Shown here piece after piece: positions 9,962 through 21,024 of a stretch of DNA of 64,000 bases (within the stretch, counting starts at the first letter, position 1; each line of letters starts with the position of its first letter). Origin of the DNA: Erinaceus europaeus (taxonomy: Eukaryota > Chordata > Mammalia > Eulipotyphla > Erinaceidae); NCBI RefSeq assembly GCF_950295315.1, contig NC_080180.1:66131081-66195080 (forward strand). The letters run 5' to 3'. A program made the translations under genes and the position numbers. The notes under the pieces were generated by a model. That model made no database searches and was not told where the DNA came from. It saw nothing but the letters and a program-made list of their open reading frames with translations.

Positions 9962-10215
9962 GGGATGGATCCACCTGTCAACGCCCATGTTCAGCGGGGA
10001 AGCAATGACAGAAGCCAGACCTTCCACCTTCTGCATCCCACAATGACCCTGGGTCCATACTCCCAGAGGGATAAAGAATAGGAAAGCTGTCAGGTGAGGG
10101 GATGGGATATGGAGTTCTGGTGGTGGGAATTGTGTGGAGTTGTACCCCTCTTATCCTATGGTTTTGTCAGTGTTTCCATTTTATACATAAGAATTTAAAA
10201 AATTTAAAAAGTAAA
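9962..10215 (+). mobile_element. E-family retroposed repeat, 3' end only
   Basis: Contains the diagnostic E blocks GGATCCACCTGTCAACGCCC, CCATACTCCCAGAGGGATAA, GGGATATGGAGTTCTGGTGG and TGTACCCCTCTTATCCTATG, followed by an A-rich tail. Other E copies begin further upstream. Variable 5' truncation is LINE-like, and I suspect the 3' UTR of a hedgehog LINE (probably an L1 lineage), but no coding part is attached here. Confidence 0.75.
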
Positions 10216-11083
10216 ATGTGCTTGACTGTCTCTTGATAAAATAAAAAATCCTCAAGAAAAGCCAGTGGAATAAACACACCTACCCCAAATGGCACTTTAG
10301 ACAACTTGAAATCCGTCCTGGTGGTAATCAGCTCTACACCATAAAACTCAGAAACTCCTTCAGACAGGACTTTGTTCTCCACAAGGCAGTTTCTAGACAC
10401 TTACCAGCATGCCAGTGAGTGAAAATCAGGTGGGGACAGGTTTCAAATTGAAGCCAGTGGCAGTACATAAAAATAATGTTCTCAACAGGGGGTGACTCTA
10501 AGGAGAAGCAAAAAAGAAAAGGGGGGATGTCTGGTGGTTAGAGGAGAGCCTGCTTTGTTGTTCTTAGCTTGTTCTATCTGCTTTATAACGCCCAGGAAAT
10601 AGAACGCCCAGGTAAGCAAACTGAAGGTTTCGCTCAAGAAGAGAACTTGAAGAGGACAGGCAGCAGGAAGCCGAGAGGCTCTGGGGCTGGCGGGACAGGA
10701 AGGAGGCCCAGTGAGCATGCGGAGGGCTTGGTGCTGAGACCCAAAGGGACAGAGGCCACCAGAAGCAAGGAAGAGGGGCCCAGGGGAGGACCAGAATCTT
10801 CGACCCTGTGTCACCAGAAGACGCCATGCTCCAGACGTCCCAGTGGCTCACACACAGCACTCCTGAAGCCTCACAGGCAGGCAGAAGAGACTTCCAAGCA
10901 GTGACCAGAGTGGGGGCTGCCTCCAGAGCCTCCTGGGTGAATGTGGACTCAGAGATGCAGGGACTCTGTATAAAAGCCCAGGCCCGGCACCATATCTTGG
11001 GATTTGCTCTCAAAGACTTCTTGGGATTCTAAAACGTAGTCAAAGTGGAACCACTGGCATTAGAAGACTAGATAGTTTAATTT
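10216..11083. other. Unique, GC-richer sequence, no gene recognised
   Basis: Open frames of 70-149 codons overlap on both strands between 10482 and 11032. They are compositional: the region is GC-rich, no frame shows protein-family motifs and no splice structure is evident. Confidence 0.4.
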
Positions 11084-11097
11084 AAATCCTGTGTTGT

Positions 11098-11376
11098 AGG
11101 GAGTCGGGCTGTAGCACAGCGGATTAAGTGCAGGTGGCACAAAGCGCAAGGACCGGCATAAGGATCCCGGTTCGAGCCCCAGGCTCCCCACCTGCAGGGG
11201 AGTCGCTTCACAGGAGGTGAAGCAGGTCTGCAGGTGTCTGTCTTTCTCTCCCCCTCTCTATCTTCCCTCCTCTCTCCATTTCTCTCTGTCCTATCCAACA
11301 ACGACAGCATCAATAACTACAACAACAATAAAAATCAACAGGGCAACAAAAGGGAAAATAAATAAATATTAGGAAA
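11098..11376 (+). mobile_element. SINE-A copy with 14 bp target-site duplication
   Basis: A full-length element from GGGAGTCGGGCTGTAGCACA through the B box GGTTCGAGCCCC, central stem module and CT-rich body to an AATAAATATT tail. The flanking repeat AAATCCTGTRTTGT lies at 11084-11097 and 11377-11390 with one mismatch. Confidence 0.95.
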
Positions 11377-11694
11377 AAATCCTGTATTGTGAATCAGTCT
11401 AAGGGATAAGATTTGGGGCCTCACCGTTCCTTTGACTCCATTTAATCATTGCCCTTTACTTATGCCGGTATCTTTATTCCTGAAAATATGTTCCATGTGT
11501 GATAATACTGGTAGAAGTGCATATGGATGATGTCTGTTACCAAAACAAGTCTGCCTTGTCAGATGTGCGAAAGTCTTCACTCTTGTTCTATAATAAACAT
11601 TTCCCCTCCAGAAAAAAAAAAAAATGCCCAGGCCCTTGCCAGTGGGACACCTGAGGACCCTTCCCTGATTTTTTGTGAGAACAGTTTTTTTGTT

Positions 11695-11957
11695 TTTTAT
11701 TATTTTTATTTATTGGATAGAGACAGCCAGAAATCAAGATGGAAGGGGGTGATAGAAAGAGAGATAGGGAGACACCTGCAGCCCTGCTTCACCATTCATA
11801 AAACTTTCCCCCTGCAGGTGGGGGCAGCTGGAGCCTGCATCCTTGCAGGTTGTGACATGTGCTCTCGACCAGGAGCAAGGGGCTGGGGATTCGACCTGAA
11901 ACCTGGGAGCCTCAGGCATGAAGGTTTGCTTGCATAATCACTCTGCTATCTCCCCAT
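11695..11957 (-). mobile_element. Composite of SINE-B and SINE-D segments
   Basis: From left to right this has a SINE-B tail and central module (minus strand; CCCTGCTTCACCATTCATAA, CCCCCTGCAGGTGGGGGCAG) up to about 11880. It then passes directly into a type D head (minus strand; GGGGATTCGACCTGAAACC, GCCTCAGGCATGAAGG, TGCATAATCACTCTGCTATC) to about 11957. The SINE-B head is incomplete, so this is either one SINE inserted at the end of another or a fused element. Confidence 0.75.
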
Positions 11958-12625
11958 GTCAGAGCAGTTTATGTCTGTTTCTATCCTTGGTTTCAGACAT
12001 CCCCTTCTCGCCTATCCATCCCCACTCTGCTCCTAAGGCACTTTCCCTGTAAGACCTCAATACCTCACTCTCTCTCTTTATTTCTTGGTGACTGCCACCC
12101 TTTCTTGGGTGCTGGGATTTCAAGAAGCAGAGTGGGCAGAACAGCATAGACAAAGGCATCCCAGGAACCACATGGAGAAGGGGAGAGAACACTTAGTGAC
12201 CCACACAGGGGCCTAGGTCCAGAGCAGTCACTGACATCTGGTACCAGCAGCCTCCCGCCTCAACAGCTGCCCAGACAGGCTTTTCTGGGGATGCCTGGAG
12301 CCAGCCCTTTGCATTCTGGGTCACTAGGGATGAAGAACAAAGGCCCTGTGAAGGCCAGTGCAGTGGAGGCAATCTGTTGCCGTAACCCAGGAGAAAGCAG
12401 ATCGCCTAGACTTATTTAGCTTTTCACTTATGAAGCCTATTTAAGGCAGGCAGACATCTAGTGATAGTCTTTTTTCTTCATGAATTCCTCCCTTCATCTT
12501 TCTTTGACTCCTAAGTCACTTATTCTTAGCTCAGGATATAAGTAGTCTCGCTTTCTATCATTGATTATAGAATTCACATATTCTGTGTGCTTTATTTACA
12601 ACTGTATTGCTACTTTTTAAATTTT
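11958..12625. other. Unique sequence, no gene recognised
   Basis: No hedgehog repeat is recognised. The composition is mixed, without a long open frame or RNA-gene signature. Confidence 0.4.
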
Positions 12626-12832
12626 CTTATTAATTTTTATTTACTTATTATTGGAGAGAGACAGAGAGAAAACTGAGAGGGGAGTTGGGTGGTAGAGATG
12701 AGAGACACCTGCAGACGTGATTCACCACTGCTGAAGCTCTCCCCCTGCTCATGAGGACCAGAGGCTTGAACCTGCATTCTTGAGCACTGTGTTGTGTGTG
12801 CTGAACCAGGTGCACCACCACCTAGTCCCTAT
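12626..12832 (-). mobile_element. SINE-B copy
   Basis: On the minus strand: head GTGGTGGTGCACCTGGTTCA, a degraded B box, CT-rich body and a T-rich left end that represents its A-rich tail. It abuts the left end of the inverted L1 at 12845. Confidence 0.8.
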
Positions 12833-12844
12833 GTCCTATTTTGT

Positions 12845-13145
12845 TGTCGGGGGGAATAAATGGTTTATAGTAAATACAGTTTTTAATACATGTGTAAAAT
12901 TTCTCCATTTTCTACAAAATTCTCTCACCACCAGCCGAAGCTGTTTTTCCTCATCTGACTCTAGGACCAGAATCCACACACCCCCAACCCCAAAGTCATT
13001 TACTTTGGTGCAATACACCAAACTCAGTCTGAGTTTTACTTCTTTTTTCTTCCTTTTGTTGTTATTTCTCAACTTCTGTTCATGAGTGAGATCCTCCCAT
13101 ATTTATTCATTTCTTTCTGGTTGATCTTACTTCACAGGATTCCTT
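12845..13145 (-). mobile_element. L1 3' end, sense part of a twin-primed L1
   Basis: Reading the minus strand gives the usual hedgehog L1 3' end: CTTGAAGGAATCCTGTGAAG, GGAGGATCTCACTCATGAAC, a stretch matching the 46190-46490 copy, and AAACCATTTATT at the terminus. The adjacent segment (13146-13670) is L1 sequence in the opposite orientation and comes from further upstream in L1. Confidence 0.85.
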
Positions 13146-13670
13146 CAAGTTACAAAATGGGAGAAATTTACATCCCATACATCAAACAAAATGCTAATAA
13201 CCTAAATATATATAAAAAGTTCATCAAACTCAGTCACAAAAACACAAATGGCCCCAGTCATAAGTAGAGAAAGTACATGAACAGAATATTCACCAAAGAA
13301 GTGCTCTAAAAGGACCAACAAATATATGAGAAAATGCTTCATGTCATTGATGGTCAGAGAATCACGGATAAAGACAACAATGAGATAGCACTTCACTCCT
13401 GTGAGAATGTCACACATCAGAAAAGGTAACAGCAGCAAATGCTGGAGAGGGTGTGGGGTCAAAGGAACCCTCCTGCACTGCTGGTGGGAATGTCAATGGG
13501 TCCAACCCCTGTGGAGAACAGTCTGGAGACTCTCAGAAGGCTAGAAATGGACCTACCCTATGACCCTGCAATTCCTCTCCTGGGGATAGATCCTAAGGAA
13601 CCCAACACACCCATCCAAAAAGATCTGTGTACACATATGTTCTTGGCAGCACAATTTGTAACATTGGCAT
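13146..13670 (+). mobile_element. L1 segment (end of ORF2 region), inverted part of the same insertion
   Basis: This is classic L1 ORF2-end sequence on the plus strand: a GAGAATGTCACACATCAGAA block, GGAGAGGGTGTGGGGTCAAA, CTGCTGGTGGGAATGTCAAT, and a frame with DLPYDPAIPLLGIDP and CTHMFLAAQF. It stops at GCAGCACAATTTGTA. The next part of L1 (about 150-200 bp) is missing, and the rest appears inverted at 12845-13145. This is the expected product of twin priming. Confidence 0.85.
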
Positions 13671-14531
13671 CTACTTCTAATGAACTTCTCCTTCCTGACA
13701 TGGTCTTTTCTCCTGCTAATTTATGTGATGTTACTTCCTTGTCTGAGGCAAGCAGAGAGGAATCTGGAATGGGGTGGCTTGGGGTTTTCTGTGCCTTGAG
13801 GATTCTTTCAGTCAGCATTTCCTCAAAAGGTAGGAAGTTTTGCACAAGCATGGTTCATAGCCATTCCCTTCTCTCCAGCAATGCCTTCACAGTTTCCAGT
13901 CTCATTACCTGAACATAGACCTGGAAATAGATCACACTAAATCCTAGCCCCTTTCATTGGATTTATATGTTTCAGGTAGCCCACAAATTGTGTCAGCTCT
14001 GTAATCCGTAACATGACTTAACTGAAAGGGCCGTATGATTCAATTCTGTACAGAACTGAGAAGCCTGTACCTGACATTTCACTCACAAGGAAAAATAATA
14101 CCAGCAACGACAAATGTTCTGTGTCTATAAGTGGTCATTTCCAAGAATATCTGCTTAAACTCCTTGTAAAAATGGTTTATTTGATGGTATGCTTCCTGAC
14201 AAATTCCTGGTACCCATTTAAAACAGAAACCCCTCAATATTGGCCATACTATACACCCTTCATGAATATAAATGCATATGCATGAGCAGAACGCCTGCCT
14301 CATCTGCGTGCATACACGGAAGTGTGCGTTTTATTAAGTTAGTGGGACATGAATACAATTGCACAAAGAATTTGTGCAAAAAAAATGACAAGATGTTATT
14401 GACATAATAAACTTTCTCCTTCCTAGAGCAAACAGTAATTAATAACAACATAGCGAAATGCAGATTCAATGCTTTCAGAAAGTGAACCACATTTAAGTGA
14501 AGCTTCAATACCATGTGTTTCACTGGGGTGC
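13671..14531. other. Unique sequence, no gene recognised
   Basis: Unique AT-rich DNA. Open frames of about 75-126 codons on the minus strand (14079-14640) have no recognisable motifs, and part of them enters the following repeat. Confidence 0.4.
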
Positions 14532-14547
14532 AAAGACTATACCTGTT

Positions 14548-14920
14548 CAGAACCCACTTCGCGAAAACGACCTTCTTCCCCAGAGGGGAGAAGTGATAGG
14601 ATGAAGAGAAGAGGGCTCTGAACTCTAGCTCCATCAGCACCCAGAGAGAGAGGAGAAAAAGGAGGGGGCAGATGGAGGCAGTAATGGTGTCATGAGTGGC
14701 TTGGAAGAGAGGATGGGATTAGAAAGAAAAAGCGGCAATTATGTATAAATGTAGACAGATAGTTGTGGAGATGATGTTTGGCTCATGTCTACAACCTTAG
14801 GGGAACTGTGGTGGATCACAGTGTGGAGACTGAAGATTTAGAACTCTGGCGGTAGGAATGGTGTGGATTTAAACCTCTGTTGACATGTCATTTTGTAAAA
14901 TAAAAAACATAAATAAATAA
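14548..14920 (+). mobile_element. F-family retroposed repeat with exact 16 bp target-site duplication
   Basis: The exact 16 bp repeat AAAGACTATACCTGTT at 14532-14547 and 14921-14936 fixes the ends. The body has F-family blocks (GAGGGCTCTGAACTCTAGCT, CCATCAGCACCCAGAGAGAG, GATAGTTGTGGAGATGATG, TTTAGAACTCTGGCGG) and an AATAAAAAACATAAATAAAT tail. The exact duplication suggests a fairly recent L1-type insertion. Confidence 0.9.
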
Positions 14921-14936
14921 AAAGACTATACCTGTT

Positions 14937-16620
14937 GCTAAAACACCCATGTTGCTTTGTTTCTTGCAAAGGAAATCTGAACATAGGACTCCCACTGCTT
15001 CTGCATCTTCATGTCCACTGGTGGGTCCAGCTGGCGGGAAGGCGGAGGGTTTAACAACTGTCATTAGCACATCTACTCACTGACTTCCATTGTGGTCTGC
15101 CCACTGACACAGTGACAGACCCAGTGTCTTTATCTTATTCTCATAATTTAATTTGCAAACAGCTTGTTTGACTCTCTACCCTCCAGACCTAGACCCGTTG
15201 TCAGCCTTATTGAATGAAATTTCAATTCTCACCAAAGACCTTCAAGGGTCATCACGGGTCTATGGTGAACCATTTTGCAGAAAGATCTCTAGGTGAAATC
15301 CAAACAATGTCTCTTTGTAGTGATAAAAATTCTACCTCCGTGGATTTACGTTTTTCTCCTCCAGCAAAGCAACTTAATGATTTGTTTACTTTATTTTTTT
15401 TACTTCAGGTACAAGACATCAGTGTTTATTCACCCAATTATCCACAATTCTCTTTTCCTGGTCAGATTCTTGAGAATATTTCAATTTTAGAATTTTAACA
15501 TTGCTTCAAGATTTGCAATGGCAGAGTTATAATAAGACTCATTTGGGTGTTTAATGCAAAAAAAAAAATCCACTTCTTAAATAGAGCAGAGTGAATTCCT
15601 TTGAGAAATTTTTTTGTTTAAACTGATGAGCAACTATAGGAAAAAGACACCTGAGAGAAATAATACAAATTGTGTGATTGACAGAAAGCTTTGAGAAAAT
15701 GAGAGAGGCACAAGCTGGAGTTCTGAAAGCAAAAGTGAAAAAGAATTTAGGTTGTTTCTAGTTTTGTTTCTAGTTCTGTGGCTACTTCTGTGCTTGTAAT
15801 CTGCTTCCAAGATTGTCACTTTAAAAGACAAAAAAATAAATTTTCTTAGTATTTGTAGGAGTAAAACAATAAAAAATATGCTGTCCAACCACTTTATGTG
15901 AAAACACCTTCCACAGTTTCCCAGTTAGTTAAAGACTCAGCCTGAAGATGAAATAGTCAGCGAAAAACAAATACAAAATCACTTTGAACTCAAGAAAAGA
16001 AAAAAAAACACTAATATTATTTAGAAAGATACAAAGTGCTGGAATCATATTTGTCATCTCAAACTAGGCATCACTGATGAAAATACAGTAATAGATTTCC
16101 TGAGTGAGCTTTAGGTCTTGTGTTCAGTATCATTCATACATTTTTTATGATAACATTATAAAAACCTTCCTGTTATTCTGCAGGGATATGAAAAGGAAGA
16201 ATAAGAAAGTCTGATGATTCTTTCACATTTTTTTTCCCAAATTAGCACATGAAATGAAAAATCTTCCTTGACAAGTCTTTGAATGTGATAACATTAATAA
16301 ATTTGAAGTGAAGCACAGAGAGGATGGGTCGGGAAGGGTGATGAATGGGAGGGAACCTTATTTATCCCGAGAGGATAAAAATGCCCATGGGAGAGAGGCC
16401 ACTCACTAAGAAGTATGTCAGGCTACAAGGAGAAGATCCTCATTCAATCACTCAGCTGTTCAGTCAACCAACTTTCCTCCTGCACTAACTTTCTGCCAAC
16501 CATCCCGCAAAAAAATCAGGGATAAAAGAATGCATGCAGAAGCGGTACAAATGGGGAGAGGGGTGTAAAAGCACATATTAAATATTGATAACTACTGAAA
16601 GTGTAAAGGATATAAATCAC
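14937..16620. other. 1.7 kb unique sequence, no gene recognised
   Basis: No recognisable SINE or L1. AT-rich, with short open frames only. Two 65-94 codon frames at 15214-15498 overlap in different phases and have no coding signature. Confidence 0.4.
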
Positions 16621-16633
16621 TAATAAAAACTGG

Positions 16634-16748
16634 AAAAGGAAGGAAGGGAGGGAGGAAGGTAAGGAGGAAGGTAGAGAGGAAGGGAGGAAGGAAGGAAGGC
16701 AGGAAGGAAGGAAGGAAAAGAGGAAAGAAGGAAAGAAAAGAGAGAGGG
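16634..16748 (+). repeat. (GGAA)n-type purine microsatellite
   Basis: A run of GGAA/GGAGG/AAAG units on the plus strand. The long minus-strand open frame here (runs of SFLPS) is produced by this repeat and is not a gene. Confidence 0.95.
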
Positions 16749-17210
16749 GAAAAAGATGTGAAGTGTACACTGACCTACTTCTTTCCACTATCTGTAATCT
16801 GAGGCTTGTCCCAGGAGATCTGATTCCCAGCCTAAAGTGGAGGCTTTCCTGCTTCCTGCAGGCAGTTAATCCAGTTCCCTGTGGCTTCACTGGGATTGAG
16901 TCTACACCACAGCACCACAGGGGCACAACTCGGTTAACTATAAAGGAGAGGCAGAGGTGTAGATCCCTTGAAGGAGATTTCCCAGGAGACAGGCAGGGGA
17001 TTCCTACTCAGCTGTGCACTCACTCACAGGGACCCTCCCTCCTCAGACAGGGGCCCCTGCTTGTCCTCACTAGAGAGACTTCCTGACCACAGGTGTGGGG
17101 TGCAGAAGGTGTCTCAAATCTGACCCAATCGGATGCCCAGTTTATAGCACTTTTCGGAGTTCTGCCAGCAGGGCTGCCTGTTGATTTGAACACAGACAAG
17201 ACTTCTCAGG
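16749..17210. other. Unique sequence, no gene recognised
   Basis: GC-richer unique DNA between the GGAA tract and the next SINE. No family or RNA gene is recognised. Confidence 0.4.
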
Positions 17211-17556
17211 AGTCGGGCGGTAGCGCAGCAGGTTAAGCTCACATGGTGCAAAGCGCAAGGACCGGCATAAGGATCCCGGTTCGAGCCCCTGGCTCCCCAC
17301 CTCCAGGGGAGTCGCTTCACAGGCGGTGAAGCAGGTCTGCAGGTGTCTGTCTTTCTCTCCCCCCTCTGTCTTCCCCTCCTCTCTCCATTTCTCTCTGTCC
17401 TATCCAGCAATAACAACAACAACTATGACAACAATAACAACTACAACAAGCATAACAACAAGGGCAATAAAATAGGAAAAATAGCCTCCAGGAGCAGTAG
17501 ATTTGTAGTGCAGGCACCAAACCCCAGCAATAACCTTAGAGGAAAAAAAAAAAAAG
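17211..17556 (+). mobile_element. SINE-A copy, long subfamily
   Basis: Full head (GGAGTCGGGCGGTAGCGCAG), B box GGTTCGAGCCCC, central module and CT-rich body. Then comes the 3' extension AATAGCCTCCAGGAGCAGTA, TTTGTAGTGCAGGCACCAAA, CCCCAGCAATAACCTTAGAG and poly(A). The extension distinguishes long from short SINE-A. Confidence 0.9.
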
Positions 17557-18004
17557 TTTCTCACACACACGCCTGCCTGGAAATCATCAGACCTGGTCTT
17601 GCTGTGTCCCTTGACACTTCCTCCATTGGCCCAGGTTTGTGGCCCAAGTTTGTATCCACCTGGTGCTGCTCTTGTTTCCACAGCTCGCACTTCCTGTTCA
17701 TCAGCCGGGGGCCCTTAAAGGTCTGCACATCAGAGTTTCTTTTAAATGTGGCATCGGCATCAAACCCAGAGTCGCACACATACTCAAACACACACCAAAC
17801 AGCACCCTGCCTTTCGCTTCCTCCCTGGCCCAAGTCTGTTTTTCTCTGAGAGATGGTGAGAGATGGTGAGTAGGGAGAAAGGGCCCCTAGGTAGAGTGCA
17901 CACCTTCCCGGGCGCCAAGCCCTCTGAGCTTGTCCGCACATGGGAGAGCAGCATGGAACACTGCTACCTGGTGGGGGAGAAGTTATGTGGGGCCTCTGTG
18001 TGTT
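17557..18004. other. Unique sequence, no gene recognised
   Basis: No repeat is recognised. Open frames overlap on both strands (17343-17941), partly because the adjacent SINE frame reads on. I see no coding signature. Confidence 0.4.
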
Positions 18005-18203
18005 TTCTTTTAATTCAAATCTAGTTATTTATCACTGGGTAGAGACAGAGAAATTTGAGAGGAAAGTGAGGGACAGAGAGAGGGAAAAAAGAAGCCAGCA
18101 ACCCTGCTTCACCACGTATGAAACTTGTCCTCCCACAGGTGAGGGCCAGAGGCTTGAACCTGGGTCCTTGAGCCCTGTGATGTGTTGCACCACTGCCTGC
18201 CCC
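18005..18203 (-). mobile_element. SINE-B copy
   Basis: Minus strand: head with TGGTGCAACACATCACAGGG, B box AGGTTCAAGCCTC, CCTGTGGGAGGACAAG in place of the usual central module, a GTGAAGC arm and a CT-rich body. Moderately diverged. Confidence 0.75.
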
Positions 18204-18237
18204 TCTTTATATGTTATATTCACTTATTTTTAATGAA

Positions 18238-18305
18238 AGATATAGGCCAAAGCACTTCTCAGCTCTAGCTTATGGTGTCGCTGGGGACTGAATCTGGCAG
18301 GCGAG
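18238..18305 (-). repeat. Partial SINE-D copy
   Basis: Minus-strand type D 3' half: CCAAAGCACTTCTCAGCTCT, TAGCTTATGGTGTCGCTGGG, GACTGAATCTGGCA. The head is missing or too mutated to place. Confidence 0.65.
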
Positions 18306-18499
18306 TCTTTAGGAGAATGGTGATGCTCTCCCCTAGCCTGTGAGGGGCTGTTTTGCCCTCTCTGTTCTTGTCTTTCTCACTCTCTTTAAAAAATAAAGGC
18401 TGATTGTTTTTTCCTTTTACTTTAGAATGGTAAGAGTCATGCATGTGTGAGGCCCTAGCATTACGAAATGGAACAGATCTCAAAAAAAAAAAAAAAAAA

Positions 18500-19549
18500 A
18501 AAGAGAGAGAGAAAGAGAGAGATTTCAAGGTACCATTCCATCCATTTCATCTTCCATGGTGTCACACTTGTTTTTATCTTTGCTACTCTGATTCCTGTTT
18601 TTTATTTGTTTGTTTTTTGTATCCCTGTAGCCTCAGACATGCCAGAATGGTACTTTGCCCTAAAACCAATGCTCCCCCAACTGGATGGGCATATTTTCAT
18701 AGATCAGAAAACCAGTGCAGATAATAGAATCACAGAGGCCCCTACCAATTGTCACCACGGAGCCTGTGCTTGACTTGGGAACAGAGAGAAGCAACAGACG
18801 AGGTGTCAGGACCACCCAGGGGAAAGGCAGGAGCCGAGAATGGACGTGTGGACCCTACCCTGCCCGCCACATTCCTGGACTGAACAGCCGCCTGTCTCTG
18901 TGTGACTCGGCTGTCACTGCTCACTCCGCACAGGGAGGACAGACGGCAGTGAGGGTCACCAAAGGGGAGGGAGACCCCTCCCCACAGCCCCAGGTGTTCT
19001 TCTTCGTGGGGAGACAGGGGAGCTAATGTTGTGATGTAATTAGCGTACAGCTGAGGACTTGGACACAATTAGCACAGGGGCTGAGGTCAGGCTGGAACTT
19101 AAGCACAGACAGGTGGAAGAGGCTCCCCCCGCCTGCTTGCTGGAGATGCCCCCATGCCTGCCTCTCCTGGGAACTGAACACGAGGACTCAGCAAGGTGGT
19201 CAGCTCTAGGATCTGCTCCACAGCCATATGAGTAAGCTATCCCCCTGCTGATAACTGCCGTCCCTAAAATAGAAAGTCCGGTACTATTGTACTGTCCTCA
19301 CAAAGCTTTGGTTGTTTGAACCTGCTCCCAGCTGCACGTCTCACAGTCCTTTACTTTATAATTACGAGGAGTCAACACGGGCGGACCCGCTCTAGCGCCC
19401 TTGCGACTTGCTGGGTGAGCAGTGACGTCTCCAGCCTGGGTGCAGAACTTGTCTCCTTTGGTTACACGTTTATAATGTCATGTATCAGCCATACTTCTTT
19501 AAATACTTTGCATGATATTTTATAGGCTGTATTATGGAGGCTGAATATT
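18500..19549. other. Unique sequence, no gene recognised
   Basis: A poly(A)/GA tract at 18482-18520 is followed by unique DNA, GC-rich at 18720-19130. Frames of about 100 codons on both strands at 18715-19068 are compositional. Confidence 0.4.
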
Positions 19550-19748
19550 TTTAATATTTTTTAATTATTTGATGGAATAGATGAAATTGAGAGGGAGAGG
19601 GAGGTAGAGAAGGAGAAAAAGACAGAGAAATGTCCACAGAGCTGCTTCAGTGTTTGTGAAGCCGTGCCCCTGTCGGTGGGGACGGAGGGCTTGAACCCAG
19701 GTCCTTGTGTATGGTAGCCATTAGCCATGAGCTGAGTCTCTTTAAATA
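19550..19748 (-). repeat. Diverged SINE-B copy
   Basis: Minus-strand SINE-B order: B-box-like GGGTTCAAGCCCTC, then CCCCACCGACAGGGG, a GCTTCACAAAC arm, a CT-rich body and a T/A-rich end on the left. The head is degraded. Confidence 0.7.
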
Positions 19749-19823
19749 AAATGATTATATTAAAATTCAAGTTTGTCTTAGACTTTCACTAAGTTGATGT
19801 TCTCATTCAAAAAACATATATGG

Positions 19824-19928
19824 CCCTGCTCAGCTCTGGTTTATGGTGGTGCTGGGGACTGAACCTAGGACGTTGGAGCCTCAGACATGAGAGTCTCTTT
19901 GCATAACCATTATGCTGTCAGTATCTGC
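19824..19928 (-). mobile_element. SINE-D copy
   Basis: Minus strand: GATACTGACAGCATAATGG head, AGAGACTCTCATGTCTGAGG, B box GGTTCAGTCCCC, CATAAACCAGAGCTGAGCAG. The 3' stem is present and the poly(A) is short. Confidence 0.8.
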
Positions 19929-20356
19929 ATTTGAGCTTTTTTTTTTTAATTGATGCAACTGGTACTTACTGTGGATGCGTGACAAAATAAAGATGACCTG
20001 GTTCTTCTGACTGAGCCTGGGAACGTTCCCTGCCTCCTCGTGAATATCTGAGAACAACACCCTACTTTGCAGGACCGGCCCGTTGTGAGTGTCGTGTAAT
20101 GGTGCAACCCCAGAAGAGCTTCATCTTTTATGAAGGACTTCCAAGGAAACTGACTTCTACATATTGAAATACTGAATTTTGGAGAATCAACAACTTTGTG
20201 TGCTTGGGAGGAGGACAAGTCCTCTCTGTGCTCCTCTGAGTTCTTCTGAGGGTGGCTGAGAATCCGACCCGCACCAGAAACAGAATGAGGGAAATTGGGT
20301 TTAACTGCAAACATAAGGAAGATCTACAGGGGTACCGATCCTACGGGGAATGAAGC
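19929..20356. other. Unique sequence, no gene recognised
   Basis: No repeat is recognised. Minus-strand frames at 19946-20314 lack a coding signature. Confidence 0.4.
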
Positions 20357-20371
20357 AAAATGAGGGCCTCT

Positions 20372-20816
20372 TGCCAAGGCCCATGTCCAGTGGAGAAACA
20401 ATGACAGAAGCCAGAACTCCCACCTTCTGCTCCCCATAAAGATCTTTGGTCCATGCTCCCAGAGGGGGAGAAATATTAGGGGAAGATGACCAGAGGGCTC
20501 TGAATTCCAACTCCATCAGGACTAGGAAAGAGAACAGGGAAGGACATTTGAAAGTAGTAAATAGGTTTAGGTGTGACATAGAAAGCAAGAGAAGACAAGA
20601 CCATGGGGAAAAATAACCAAATACATAAAAATATGATCAGATAGTTATAGAAATAATAGTCAACCCGTGTCTGTGACCTTGGGAGAACTACTGTAGCTTC
20701 CATTGGAGGGCATGGGGACATGGGGCTCTGGTGGTGGGAATAGTGGGAAACTATACCCAGGTTACTTATAGTTTTGAGAATCCATATAAAGTCACAACAT
20801 TAAAATAAATTGAAAA
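20372..20816 (+). mobile_element. F-family retroposed repeat
   Basis: Starts in CCAAGGCCCATGTCCAGTGG and runs through CAATGACAGAAGCCAGAACT, GCTCCCAGAGGGGGAGAAAT, CTCCATCAGGACTAGGAAAG and GGGGCTCTGGTGGTGGGAAT to an A-rich end. A likely duplication with mismatches (AAAATGAG..TCT) lies at 20357-20371 and 20817-20831. Confidence 0.8.
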
Positions 20817-20997
20817 AAATGAGAATCTCTGTTGTGAGCAGAGGGATGGGATGGGGCCCTGGGTTTTCAAGCACGGAAGAAGGGCTTCACCAGGTAAGCA
20901 GAGGGCACTCAGGACAAGGACAAGGTGTTTTGAATTAGAGGTTTGCCCTGCGTAGAGACCTGTTTCTCTGATAGACACATTCCTGCTGATAAAGAAC

Positions 20998-21024
20998 AGT
21001 AACGGATCCACCTGCCAGCACCCA
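20998..21024 (+). mobile_element. E/F repeat, 5' fragment (interrupted by solo LTR)
   Basis: GGATCCACCTGCCAGCACCCA matches the start of the conserved E/F 3' block. The continuation (TGTCCATTGGAGAAGCAG) is found at 21762, on the far side of the LTR. Confidence 0.8.

Noticed and set aside
10482..11032. Four overlapping frames of 74-149 codons on both strands
   Set aside because: A GC-rich interval gives long frames in several phases at once. No motif, splice structure or family resemblance.
13439..13912. 157-codon frame with MDLPYDPAIPLLGIDP
   Set aside because: The recognisable part is L1 ORF2-end sequence. The rest reads into unrelated flanking DNA.
16516..16926. 136-codon minus-strand frame with a hydrophobic SFLPSFLPS segment
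   Set aside because: Generated by the (GGAA)n microsatellite.
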